Shown here one piece after another: positions 32,418-44,306 of a DNA stretch of 64,000 nucleotides. The position numbers and the translations under genes were made by a program. The DNA comes from Microdochium bolleyi (Eukaryota; Ascomycota; Sordariomycetes; Xylariales; Microdochiaceae): the NCBI GenBank assembly GCA_001566295.1, contig KQ964245.1:2299524-2363523 (forward strand), given 5' to 3'. The notes beneath the pieces are model-generated. The model searched no databases, was not told where the DNA came from, and saw only the letters and a list, made by a program, of their open reading frames with translations. Each line of letters starts with the position of its first letter. Within the stretch, counting starts at the first letter, position 1.

Positions 32418-33820
32418 GTGGCATGGGTTTAATTGTCTTGTTTGATAGGCGTTCGGAAAAGAATGAAAGCGAGCCTCTTTGTCACTCAAAGTTCCTATTT
32501 TCTCTTGTGAACCCAGTATCACTTTGCGGCCGTGCGACGCGGAGCTCATATATCTAGTGGCCAAGAGTGAATCATCTTGGTTCATGTGAGACTGTCGATA
32601 TTGATGCCTTAGACTTGCTGTCATGCCGGTCAGTGAAACCAGGCAGCATGTCCACAACCACAACGCATATATCATGGTTGCCGGCCATTTAGCTAGGCAA
32701 TATTGCTCCTTCGCTTTCACCACATGGACGCCCACGATGAATAGATGCACTGAACCATCACCCGAACGATCTTCAGCTACCTCGGCTCCGCAGGTCATCT
32801 TCCTAAACATACCGCCCATTCAGGCCATGAGAAACGGTGGGATACGATACTCGACTGGATCTTCCTGGCTCGATCCTACACTCCCTCTCCATCCAGGGCC
32901 AGTGATGCCGCTGATCACAGGCACGTCAGCGACCAGCGGAGCAGCAGCTGGAAGGTCAGGACGGCACCCAGCGTCCGAATGCAGACTAGCGCTTACGGCC
33001 CTTGCAGGCCTCCCCACTCCGCGAGCGATGATTCCGGATGTGCCATTATGATTCATAGCTTGGCGTGCATTAGCGTGCCATATTATCGTGCCGTTATTGG
33101 CCCACGGCCTTCTGCGCACAGGCTTCACGATGTCGGGTGGGGCTTAGCAGGAGGGCGGAGCCGAGAATTTGAGGAGGCGGAGGAGGGCACCTGGGCAGCC
33201 GAGAGGCGCTCAACCCGAGAGGCTGTTCCGCCATAGGTAGCTGGGCTGGTGCAGTGGAATGCGTCTCACGCTTGAGAATTTCGGACACTTTGGCGGAGAA
33301 TGGGGTGTTGTGCTTCCATGGCCAGGGCAGGCCGCGTGTGGTGTGGGGATGACCTGGTCCCGTAATGGCATCCTGCCGAGCGTGCCTGGATGACGACTTG
33401 CCTAGAGTCTAGAGGCGGCAAGTACTGACCACTCGGGCTCACGAGCCACGGGTATAGCTGCACTTTCCATACCGCCGACTTCGTTGCGGCATTCAACATG
33501 GGCTCTCGCATAACTTCCCACCAGTGGTGGTGTCAATCGCAGTCAGCGGAGTCGGTCGAAGGATGTCTTTTGCATAATGAAACACTCGGTCACTGCTTTT
33601 TCTAGGACCACAGTCGAAGCTCAGGCACGGCAGTGGATGATGAGTGCTCAATTGGTGCTATGAACCAGCAGTTGGTGTCGTCTTCGCTCCTCGCAAGGCG
33701 CACTCGAATGTCCTTCACAACCAGGACCCATTTGCAACCACTCGAAACGCCGAAATCAAGACACTAGAATACATCAGGCTCTCTTCGTACAAATGTCAAC
33801 CTCCAAAATCATATCGCATC
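32418..33820. other. Convergent intergenic region, 1.4 kb
   Basis: Between the bZIP and frataxin stop codons. No gene-like frame, RNA or repeat is supported. Confidence 0.5.
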
Positions 33821-34578
33821 TCAAGGCTCGATGTCGCTCGTCGACGAGGACTCGAGGCTGATGCCCGTCTCAGTCTGGAGCACCTCGTCCAACGTGGAGC
33901 CGTCGCGAAGGTACACCCACGCGCCCGTGGCCGTGTCCTGCTTGTCGTTCTGGCCCTCGCTGAGGAGCACGTAGTCGTACCGCTTCGGACCCGACACGGG
34001 CGATGATAGCCAGATCTGCTTATTGGGCGGCTGCTTGTTGATGACGTATTCGCCCGTCTCGAGGAAGCCGATCTTCATGACGCCGGCCTGTTGTGAAACA
34101 CGAGGGCACTGTCAGCTTCGACTACTGCGGAATAATTCATTCCTCCGGCACATGCGCCAGTGGCCGTGGAGGTGTCTGGCCCGGTAGACGATGCCAGGTG
34201 GGAGAAACCAAATGGATTTTCTGCGAAGGCCATTGCGGATTCACTTACACTGTACTCAACGTCGACATCTTCCCTTGTCTCCGCGAGCTCCTCGAACTTT
34301 GTCTGGACGTCCTCGAGGTATCGGTCCGCCACATCGTGGTACTCCTCGTCCGACAGCGGCGCCGGCGTGGCTGCTTTAAGCTGCTCTGCCGAGATGGGCG
34401 TGCGCAGCTGGGCGCTTGTGGAGAAGGTTGCCCTCGAAAGTGTATGTGGTGCCGGAGCGTACAGAGACGCCCGTGCGGTGGTCAGGCGAGGCACAAGCAG
34501 GCAGCTCGTGGCCGGCACGGAGGCTCTGGCAGATCGGGCAGCAGCTCGGCCGAGGGCGGAGGTGATGTGTCGGGACAT
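33821..34578 (-). CDS. yfh1: Frataxin, mitochondrial iron-sulfur assembly factor
   Basis: Exons are complement(34249..34578, 33821..34087), with a phase-0 intron, giving 198 aa. A basic, Ser/Ala/Arg-rich presequence of about 70 residues (MSRHITSALGRAAARSARAS) precedes the core. The acidic first helix is YHDVADRYLEDVQTKFEELAE with DVDVEYS. The beta sheet includes GEYVINKQPPNKQIWLSSPVSGPKRYD, the frataxin signature, followed by GAWVYLRDG and TLDEVL. Frataxin regulates cysteine desulfurase activity and iron supply in Fe-S cluster assembly in the matrix. An in-frame extension upstream of this ATG exists, but family proteins begin with the presequence seen here. It is divergent from the GNAT gene. 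Confidence 0.95.
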
Positions 34579-35293
34579 GGTGAGAGCTGCTCGTGGCCGG
34601 TGCTGCGGAGGGTAGATATCGGGGCTGGGTGCGCCTTGGTGGCGGTCGATTGATGGTCGTACTGTTGAGGAATGTCGTCTCGGCAAGCGTAGAATGTCTC
34701 GTACGTGGTCCGATAAAGCACGCGTGGGAATGGTTGTCGAGCTCAGAGTCGGAGGGAGCTTTCGGCAAGTGTGGGGAAGAGCTTCCTCGAAGGTTTGAGC
34801 TCCAGCGCAGGAGAGAGAGAGAGCTCTGCCCCACCACAAACCGGCGTTGCGGGATTCCGCATCCAGGGGTCTCCACATATGCCGTTTGGCAGGCAGTTGG
34901 GACTCTGGCTCTGGAGGGTGGCCCGTCCTTCCCACCTGCCGACGCCTTGTTTCTTTCATGTTGTGGTGACTTGAATGTATGGACTGGTCCTGAAGACAGG
35001 CTCAGTACAGACGAAATGAGTATCAGCTTCACCATTTTCCCCGCAATTGCCATCCACTGGAGAACATTTGGATGAGACTCGGATGTGATGACCCGGCCGA
35101 TGTTGCAAGGTCCCACTTCCTCACAAAAACCAATCTTTCCAGGAAGTGAACGGCATGATGACTCACTAAAAGCTCGAGATATTGGCAAGTCCTGCGCGAG
35201 GCTGCAGTTTGGCCAAGTTCGCATTCTACCGGACGGACGAGCAGAGCTACAGACTTGCACAATTCACCACTTTTTTACACCCCAGGTGACACA
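34579..35293. promoter_or_regulatory. Divergent promoter of frataxin and the GNAT gene
   Basis: About 715 bp. No element clear enough to name is visible, apart from a GAGAGAGAGAG tract near 34811. Confidence 0.4.
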
Positions 35294-36333
35294 ATGTTGA
35301 ACCTCCGCAAGGCTTGGGATGCTGCCAAGGCGGAGACGGCTGCCTCGACACCGTCGCCTGGGACAACTCCCGATGCTCGGGGCGACCCCCCAAGCATACA
35401 CCTCATACCGTGGGATCCCGACTCGCCTGAGCACATCGAGCGGATGAGGCTGCAGAGGGTTGCCTGCGGCTGGAAAGCAGAGATGGTGCGGAAATGGGCC
35501 AAGCCGCAGCGGGCGGGCAAGATTGGCTTATACTGGATCGTGAGTGCCTAACTCGCGCACAGCAAGGGGAGGGAAGGTACAACTAATGCTGACCTGTGAC
35601 CTGCCACCCGATGTAGGTCCTCTCGCCGTCCCACCCGCAGACAGACTCCCGCCTCTCCTCTCACTGGGCCGCATTCGAGGAGGAGACCACGCCCCTCAAG
35701 GACAGCGTACAGACAGGAGTCCTCGGCAAGCCGCACGTCGTCGACCCGCAGCTGGAGGAGTTCTACCCCATCGGCCATATATCTCTTGACGCCTGGGGCG
35801 GCGACCCCCAACTCGGCACGTCCGCAGACAACGGCGTCTACTCGCTCAACACCTTCTACGTATCGAGAGTGTTGCAAAACTGCGGCCTGGGTAGTGCAGC
35901 CTTCAGGGAGTGCGAAAGGTGAGCGGGCTGGCCATTGCCTTTTCCAATCTCAGCCGACTGACTGATCATCGATCTGCTGCAAACAGGATGGCAAAGGAAG
36001 AACTCGGCGCCAAGACAATCACGCTCAACACCATTGCCCCGGAAGAGCTCGCTGAGGACAACCCTACGCGGATCAAGACGGGACGACCCGTACCCAAGGT
36101 CTGGACCCCCTTGACTCCCATTGTTTGACTTGTCTGCACTCTTTTGAACGCCCAGTCGAGTATGCCGATGCTTGCAGACCACTAATGCCGGGCCCCAGAT
36201 CACAAATTACGACTGGTACTTCCGCCGGGGATACGTCATATACGACCGGAAAGCGAATGCGTGGGAGGAACGTGACCCCGCGGGCAATAAATATCCCATA
36301 GAGTGTATCTACATGCGCAAAGACCTGCTTTGA
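35294..36333 (+). CDS. GNAT-fold N-acetyltransferase-like protein
   Basis: Exons are 35294..35539, 35617..35918, 35987..36098 and 36199..36333, coding for 264 aa. The N-terminus is a helical leader (MLNLRKAWDAAKAETAAS), then SIHLIPWDPDSPEHIERMRLQRVACGWK. The acetyl-CoA-binding core appears in exon 2: IGHISLDAWG strand, YSLNTFYVSRVLQNCGLGSAAFRECER (the beta4-alpha3 element, with QNCGLGSAAF replacing the usual Q/RxxGxG/A), and ITLNTIAPEE. The final exon gives TNYDWYFRRGYVIYDR, the typical W-Y-x-R-x-G-Y end of GNAT proteins. The third intron uses a GTCTGG donor, chosen because it restores the conserved PVPK/ITNYDWY join. The substrate is unknown. Confidence 0.82.
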
Positions 36334-36590
36334 GCACCAGAATCAAGCAGCATATCGAGAGTACAACCGACCTTTACTCAGGCCCCAACCCACGCTTCAA
36401 CTTTAGCAACACTACTTCGTCAGGTAGCATGCCGTCTTGACAACCTGCAGCTGTGTGAAGCACCTACCAGTTCTATATAAAAAAAAATCTGCAAGTCACA
36501 GAGTCAGGCAGCATGCTTGGCGTCTGAGGACGGCTGTATCGATTGTAACAACAGCTTTGATCACGCAGCACTTGCTGCGTTGCCTACATC

Positions 36591-38045
36591 ATGACCAGCT
36601 CACCATCTCTCCACACCTCAGCACAGCACGACGAGACCGTAGTAACAATGGAGAATCCAGGCATTCAGATCCGCGTTCGCCAGCAGGATGAATTTGTCCT
36701 AGCGCGTCCACCAAGCGAGCACTTTTCAGACCGACCCTGCCTGATGTGCCCCAAACAGGGGCATCAAAAGTGCAATCAATGCCAGCAGGCATGGTATTGT
36801 TCCGCTGCATGCCAGAAGAAAGACTGGACGTATCACAAGCACGTCTGCATGGACTTTGCGGGCTTCACAGAGTCCTCGAGGCCATCCAAGCATCATCGCC
36901 GAGCACTAATCTTTCCTGCAGACTCTGTCGTGCCTGAATGGGTTTGGGTCAAGACGCGACACGATGCAATCTCGTTCCGGACCATTAAGGAGCATATTGG
37001 TGAGATTGATGACCGCCAGGATGTCGGTCTGTTCAGTCTGCACGCCGACCTTGCCGGCCAAGGCCAAGGCCTAGCTGCAATCTGCAACCTAGCAGGTCGG
37101 TACACTAACTCGAGCATCATCGCCCTCGGCAAGCCTGGACAGCTCCATATCTGGCCTGGCCCAGTCCTCGTCGTCGGCCATCTCGTCAAAGACAACGAAC
37201 CGCTTGACGTCGAAACTTTGTCCCGCCCCGCGCGTGTCAGCGACCTCAACATGCGCGACTACCGCAACGCGATCGATGGTCTGCTCATCAACCAGAGCAA
37301 CCCGTGCGTCGCCGATCCCGGCCGCTACCCGCGCCCGAAGCTGCTGGCCGTCAAGCTAACTTGCGTCGGAGAGCGAGTGTACCTCAACGTTGCGATGTCG
37401 GCTCCGCCTGTGGAAAGGTGCATCGTGCCCGCGGAGCTGACATTCAATACCGTTCAGTGGGCTTGTGCTTTTCCGTTCATGCTCGGCCTGCCCTGGGTGT
37501 GTCGAGTCCTCACTCCAGACTGCTTCCGCGTACCGGAACAGATGGGCAGCTTGCTGATGGAAAACCCAGAGGCGGCACTGCTGGCAGCGAGGTTCCTTTT
37601 CAACCGGGATAGTTCAGATCTCACGACGGCCAGGGTCGATGACCATCGCCATCTCTCCATCTGCTACGTCAACAGACCCGGTACGGTGCTCATCATGGAC
37701 AGGTATGGCCACGCGATCCACGTGGATCACGTGCGCGCCGTGGGTGCCTTCATCCGTCACAACCAGGAACTCGTTCGACATGCGGAGGATTGCGAGCCGG
37801 GACAGGCGGATAATGGGACTTACACGCTGGCGAGGTTCGACCGCGAGCGCTTTGAAAATTTCTGGGCGAGGCTGAAGTTGTTCCCATGGGAGGGTGTGTG
37901 CCCACCACTGAATTTAGCGAGTCCGTTCGAGGGAAGACTGGAACCGCTGAAGGATAATCCTATCCCGGTGAGTGCGAGAGAGATGGGTATGCTGGGCAAA
38001 TTCGCAGTCTGCAATAAGATTGTGGGCGTCTGGGAATTGCAATAG
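36591..38045 (+). CDS. MYND-type zinc-finger protein
   Basis: Intronless, 484 aa. The MYND finger is near residues 50-86: CLMCPKQGHQKC, NQCQQAWYCSAACQKKDW and HKHVC, with all zinc ligands in the normal C-x2-C/C-x2-C/C-x3-C/H-x3-C order. The remaining 390 residues have no SET domain or ankyrin repeats. They include SIIALGKPGQLHIWPGPVLVVGHLVKDNEP and WACAFPFMLGLPWVCRVL, and look like an uncharacterised fungal MYND family. MYND fingers bind proline-rich peptides in partner proteins. A second in-frame ATG at 36648 has an equally good context (ACAATGG), so the true protein may be 19 residues shorter. The left end of the 11.4-kb gene-poor region begins after its stop. Confidence 0.82.
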   Translation: MTSSPSLHTSAQHDETVVTMENPGIQIRVRQQDEFVLARPPSEHFSDRPCLMCPKQGHQKCNQCQQAWYCSAACQKKDWTYHKHVCMDFAGFTESSRPSKHHRRALIFPADSVVPEWVWVKTRHDAISFRTIKEHIGEIDDRQDVGLFSLHADLAGQGQGLAAICNLAGRYTNSSIIALGKPGQLHIWPGPVLVVGHLVKDNEPLDVETLSRPARVSDLNMRDYRNAIDGLLINQSNPCVADPGRYPRPKLLAVKLTCVGERVYLNVAMSAPPVERCIVPAELTFNTVQWACAFPFMLGLPWVCRVLTPDCFRVPEQMGSLLMENPEAALLAARFLFNRDSSDLTTARVDDHRHLSICYVNRPGTVLIMDRYGHAIHVDHVRAVGAFIRHNQELVRHAEDCEPGQADNGTYTLARFDRERFENFWARLKLFPWEGVCPPLNLASPFEGRLEPLKDNPIPVSAREMGMLGKFAVCNKIVGVWELQ

Positions 38046-41000
38046 ATATGAACTGCAATGGGGCAGAACTTAGGAATTGGTCTATAAGTTAAGTCACCGA
38101 GCGAGCCCCCAAGTTGTATGTATGCCGTACAGTCAATGCTCTGCCAGCTGCTTCGCTCAAGAATTCAGCATTTTTGGCTGAAAGAGCATAACCACCCATA
38201 CGCCTTCACAAAGTGCAAACAGTGCAAGAGTACCACGGCAAGAGATTGACGATTTTTTTGGCTACTCCACGGCACGGCGGGAGAGCAATACCTAGGAGCA
38301 GCACCGTCGGGGATCTTTCGCTACGAGAAGAGAACAGCTTGTCAGGTACTGAAAAATACTACGTGCATTCCGTTCCATTCGAAATGGACTACAAGATCGT
38401 GTGCTTCCATGATGTCCCTCCCAAGACAAAGATCGGCACAGCTTTGTGTGTATCCCCGTGCAGCAAGCAGCCCTCTGCGGGAACTGCTCTTAGCCACGTC
38501 GAGGTTCCATTCTTACGAGCGTGATTGCACGCTGTTCTAGTGCCTCAGTTTGGTAGCCTGAGCCGTAGGTATCAAGCCCTCTACTATGGAAGGGGCAGCT
38601 CGCGGCGCGTGGGATATCAGCACGGTGCACGATTGTCGTCTACGTCCTGCGGCGAGCAAATAGGCATAAATTGTACACAACAAGGGGCTTGGCCATGACA
38701 GTAACACGAGATTGCATGCATTGGTCGATGGGAAGTGTCACACGAATCCACCTTGATGTCTACCACGCCGACCTCACCGGTCGAGACGCCAAGACACGCC
38801 TCTCGTCGGCGTCGTCGTCGCCGTTGTTGCCAATGGATGGTGCGGGCCGTCGAGGCTGTTTATTTTCTTTTTTTGTGTATGTGTTTTTCGGGGGTCTCGG
38901 GACTAGTAACGTCACGAAGCCAGGCCTCGATGAAGAACCACGTCCGGAGGAGGTGGTCTTGTCGAGCGCATCCGTGGTCTGAGCCCCCCCCCCCTAGACG
39001 GTCTAGACTGCGCGTGGGACAGGACAAGGGCTGGCGAAAGCAAGCCCCAACACACAGCGGAGAAGCTAGGCCTGGCACCAGACCAGCGCCTCCGTGGCGT
39101 GTTGATTCGTATTTGGACATCCCAGAGCGCGTTGAGCGGCAGAGACGGAGATGGAGAGAAAGAGTATAGGGGGGTCCCAGGTCACGGGTCACGGGTCCAG
39201 GGGACCCGTGCATATTTCTCACAACGGCCCCTTCACTGAGCCCGCGACTCGAGGGCCCGAGAGGGGCATCTGGTAGTCGAGGTTCACGGAGAGATAGCAG
39301 CGGAGGTGGCGGCGGCGGCGTCGGCGGCTAGCCTAGCTTACATGTACATCCCCCAGCGGGCACAGCGAACAAGACTAGGCCAGCGCCAAGTGTTTCTCTT
39401 TCTGCTTGTCGTCGACAGGGTCCGGATCTCGATCCACGGCCCTCTCTCCCATGTCCGTCCGTGTAGGGGGGGGGGGGTGACTTTCAAGTCTGCCCCCGGA
39501 TGTCACGGTGTGTAAAGCGTATGGTATGTGGCAGAGCTGGTGGAGGACACTCGGATGCTCGAGGGGCGGGAGCTCCTTTTCCTCCTCCTCCCCGTTCTCC
39601 TCCTCCTCCTCGATAGTCTCGCCGCTTCTTAGGACCTCGATGAGCTTTGGGGGGGAGGGGAAGGGAGGAGATTTGCATGTTGAAGCAGGGGCAATGGTTA
39701 CCTTGCTTGCGCTGCCCCGTGCCTGTGCTTCTGCCGGCCAGAGTGGAGGGTATATCCCTGTAGATTTATTTTTTCCCTCCGTCTAACTTATTACATGCCC
39801 GTCGATCAGCGGACGGGATACTTGTATGCTCATAGTGTCATGTCATGGCGTACCTTGCATGGGTTAGGGGGGTTTCTACCTTGCCGGGCCCCTTCGGCCT
39901 GCTACCTAGCTAGCGTGGACATACTGGAACTTTCTTAGCTATCGAGATCGACGACTGGGGGGGGGGGGGGTTTATTGAGTTTGGGACCAGTGGCAATGAG
40001 TGACCAGCTACAGCCTGCTGAGGCAGACGGCCCACTGCTCGCCCGAGCCAGAGTGTCCGTGCTTGGGAGGACGACGAGCAGGAGGAGGGAGATGCAATTT
40101 CCACTGCCTTTGCGTAGTATGGCAGTCAGTCGGTCAGCTCGTCGACATCTCCATCACAAAGACACGATTCGTTTAGGATTGGCATGTTACGCCATGTTGA
40201 GGTCGTTGCCGACACGAAAGCATGTGGCCATTTCCTCACGAGCCTGGGTTAAGATGACGACGCCCAACGACCGTTTAGAGCAGCGCCACCGCCTCGTGCC
40301 TCTGGAATCGGAACACGACCCCGTTGATACCAGCTACCGCGCAGTGTCGGGGCTGTCCTGTCCCTATGATGAAGGTATCCACCAGGTTGATCTCGCCCGG
40401 CATCTGAGCAAGTTCTCATCAGACACTCGGCCGAGGAGACGACTAGTTAGGCATACTATGTACCTCCCCCCGTGTGTTTAAGCAAAGTGTCGCCATGGAA
40501 CAGGCCCCGTCGGGCCCTACTTTCCCACCGCCGTTGCCCATCTCGGAATTTGACGTCCAGCGGGCGGCGTTTGCCGGCGGCGTAAATGGAAGGGGTGGGG
40601 TGAGGACAGCGTCGGATCAGACGAGGACGAGGACGGAGACGATGACGGCGACTAGATGCTAGAGCGCATCCACCTGGCAACGGCGGTGCCTACCTCGCGG
40701 TAGTGACGTCCTCCTTTGTCCCTGGTTGTAGGCTAACTCGGGCAAGGGAGATCTCCACGGGTCACGGGCACCAGGCAGGATCTGAAGACGAGTCCCTGTC
40801 GGCGAAGGGGGTGGTGGTGCATATTGACGTGCAAAGAGCGAGATTGCAGCGCAGGGTCCGCGTTGCACCGCGTTGCAACCTGCTTGCACACCCGGACCAC
40901 GGCAAGGCATTCTGGAGTGTCGTTGTCCCATCTCTCCCTCTCCTCATGATCCCCCGTACCCTGGTGTGAATCCGTGATTGGATGTGCTCTCGAGCATATC

Positions 41001-43620
41001 GCATGGGGCTCCCAGCTCGAAGCCCGGTGCAACGCTGGGTTCGCATCGGCGTGCAAGCCGGCTGGCTGCTCTCGAGTGATCGCCCTCCAGGCTGGTCGGG
41101 GTGGCGTGTTGCTGCTCGTTCTCCGCGGCCGGGCTGGCTGATGGTCATCAGGGATGCTTGCGTGCGTCGGCCATCATCTTCGTTCTTGGTGCTATAGCTG
41201 GGACCCCGGTGTGTGCGGTAAGATGAGTAAGATAGGCATGCATGGCGCTTCCGCGAGCTCGATGCTACGGAGCACCGCGTAATCCTGCTCGGTGCACGAG
41301 CCAGAGGCAGCCCTGGAGGCGCCCGGGCGAGACAGGAGCCGCGCCAGGGCCCATGCTTGTTCCACACTGCACCGGGCACCTGTCTGCTGGCCTTCTAGAA
41401 GTATTCTGCCAGTCTGCCATCCCTGATCCCTGATCCCTGGCCCCTGCTCCGTACTCCGTACTCCAGCGCCCACCCACCGGTTCTGTGCTGTGGCCCACCG
41501 AGATAAGACAGCCAGCCAGCCAGCCAGCCAGCCACCAGCATCTTCCGCGAAGCAGGTCCTCGTTGCGTGCCAGACCGGTTTTTCGACTTCGAGGACACAA
41601 CGCATGCAGGCGGTGGGCGGCCACGCGTTTCAGGTCTGGCCGGGGGGGCCAAGGATGGCAGACGCGCACCCGGCAGGCGCCTTTCGAGCATGTCTCACAC
41701 ACCCTTCTCATACGACCGCGGCTTTCTCCAGTCGGCTTTCGCCAGGCGGCACAGGAACACGATGAGGCCCTGCTCTGATTGTGCCCGCTCAGGGTCCAGC
41801 GAGGCTGAATCTGCCTCTGCCAGCTCATCAACCGGAGCGCCTTCATCTCCCCGTGCATACCCCAGAGCCACGGACCAGGGGGCCCGGATACGGCTGGACG
41901 TGCCCACTCATTCCATCTTGGATACGGACGGCGTACGCTCTGCATCTCATCGCCTTGTCAGCACAGGCCGGCGGGCGTATGATGTCCGCGCTTCTCATCG
42001 TCGGGGCTTACCCAACAGTTCCTCGTATATCTGTCTCAGCGCAGCCCCGGTCTCTCCCCAGCCGTTCGCGCCACTAAGTGTCCCAGAGGAATGGAGGAAA
42101 AAGAAACAGGAGGGGTGGAGGAGAATAGAGGAAGAAGTGCCGTACTACCCCGGCCCGCGAACAGGCGCCGCCAGTCCGGTATTTCCCAAAGGCTGCAACT
42201 GCATGCTGGGATCATGCCATAAAAACAAAAACAGAACAGAAAAACCGTCCGGGTTTCATGGCCAACCACATGAGCGACGTACGGCATGCAGGGCCTCGCA
42301 ACGCTCTTCACCAGCTTCAGCACCCTGCACAACCATGTCTGCTTGCTGAATCTCCCAGTTAGGAAAAAGCCCGCCCCTGTGGCAGAACCACCCATTCGTG
42401 CTCGCCGTGTGCGCACCTGCTGGACCCCAGTGCAATGACAAGGGTGTCTCGACAAAGCTTCTTCTTCTTCATCATCACCATCACCGTCACTGTCACCTGG
42501 ATCATCACACACGCCGCGCTAGCGTACCCAGCCAGGGCTTCTGGCGCTTTTGCCTCGACATCTCCGCATGCTACGCTAGCTAGCACCCGAGCTGACAAGA
42601 CAGAAAGCTTCTCGAGTCTCCCTTTCTCCCCTGCCACGTTGCACAGGACTTCTTGTTCCATCCTACACACACACCCTCTTGGTCCCTCCCGAGGTGAGCC
42701 AGAAGCCCCCAATCCCAGCATTCCCGGCATCCACAACACCCGTGCAATCCAGAGATTTAGGGTTTATCTCTGACCAGGTCAGCTCCCGCCGCCGCCGCCG
42801 CCCGGCCCATGCGCGTGACAGCACCACATACCCTGCCTAGCCCATCGTCCTGTGCTCGCCGTGCTCTCCCCGTCGTCCATCCCATCCCCAAGTGAACAAA
42901 CAATTGAGGGCCCACCCCGCCCGTCAAACACTAGCGCAGCGCCTGCTAGCTGGGTTCGGAATCGCGCGAACTTGTGGAGGGCCATTGTCCATACTGCCCC
43001 ACCTGCCATATGTGGAACAGACACCCTGGCTCGCCTGGACCCCGAGAAAAGATCGGCGCTACGGGCAATAGGGAAAGTCTGGCAGCTGGAGTGGTGGTTC
43101 TCCACCCTTGGTTTGGTTTGGTAGTCTGCTGCAGCCAGAAAGTCAAATCACGTTTAATCTGATCTTCCTTTCCGCAATGGAATCGATCATCTTTTTCCCC
43201 TCCCATGTCAGAGGGCCGTTTGGGTCTTGTATTTGTTTTTGTTTCTTTCCTTCTCCCCCTTATCGCCGCCATGGACCCGATTCTACAACCACGGGGACAG
43301 CGCAGTCTCAAAGCAGGGAGCTCCCAACTACCCCCGCCATTCACTGTACCTAGCGTGCTTACCCTCGTATCGGAAGGTAAGGTAGCGTAGGCAACTTCTG
43401 ACATCCGATGTTTTGTTCGGACGTACGTGATTCTTCAGCCTCTTGTTCCGCGGCGGCAAATCCCGTCCGTTGTGAAACAGCAAACATTTCCTCTCCGCGG
43501 ACCAGACCCCCATGGCTCTCGCCCCCGGGGCGGCTCCGCTGAACAGCAACCCAGGTCTTTGCTTCCACCTGCCTCCTGCGCGTCCCTACGCTACCTTGAC
43601 ACCCCCCTGCAGCTCGAGCC

Positions 43621-43643
43621 AAAAAAAAAAAAAAAAAAAAAAA
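43621..43643. repeat. A23 homopolymer
   Basis: A run of 23 adenines inside the gene-poor region, with no surrounding element to mark it as a retroposon tail. Confidence 0.95.
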
Positions 43644-44225
43644 GCCGTGCTGAGCCGGCGCGCGGGCTTCCCTGCCACGCTCGGGGCGAGGCCGAATAAA
43701 AAAATGATCTTCACAGGCTAGCTAGCTAGCTGGCATGCAAGGCAGGGAGGGATCTCTCTCTCTCTCTCGCGCCATACGGGCCCACGAGATTGGGACTGCG
43801 TAGATTTCGGATCGCGATACGGGAAAGTACAGTTAGCCTAGCTACGCGTAGGTAGGGGTCCTGGGCACGCCATGGCCGGATGCGTGGTCCAAACAGACAG
43901 CACTGGCGTGCTCTTGGGTGGTGCTGCTGGCGGCGGGCGCTCTCCCACCCACGGCGGCACCGCATTCATCGCCAGTCGTGAATTGCCGGCAGCACCTACA
44001 ACGCACTCACTTTGTCACGCACGTGCAGGCAGTCGTTTCTCGCTGCTGCTGCTGCTACTGCTACTCATGGGAACGAACTGGCTTGACTGGCAGAAAATTT
44101 ATAGATTGGAAGTCATCACCGTTGAGCTATCGTACAGTATTCTAGATGCGTCTGGAGGTGGTGGTGATACAAGTCGTTCCTCCTGCACCACTGCCTTTGG
44201 ATCCGATCAGATCAGCAGCAGCGGC

Positions 44226-44226
<1 letters not shown>

Positions 44227-44304
<78 letters not shown>
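44227..44304. repeat. (GCA)26 trinucleotide microsatellite
   Basis: Twenty-six uninterrupted GCA units (CAG in another phase), preceded by a short GCGGCGG-interrupted copy from 44213. All reading frames through it give Ser, Ala, Gln, Cys or Leu runs, but no flanking coding sequence is convincing. Confidence 0.95.

Positions 44305-44306
<2 letters not shown>

Noticed and set aside
41567..42349. A 260-codon open frame on the + strand in the gene desert
   Set aside because: Random-looking composition, no domain or signal, competing frames of similar length on the other strand, and no bias for C/G at third positions.
43621..43643. A23 tract considered as the tail of a retroposed element
   Set aside because: No target-site duplication, no upstream element body and no reverse-transcriptase remnant could be seen.
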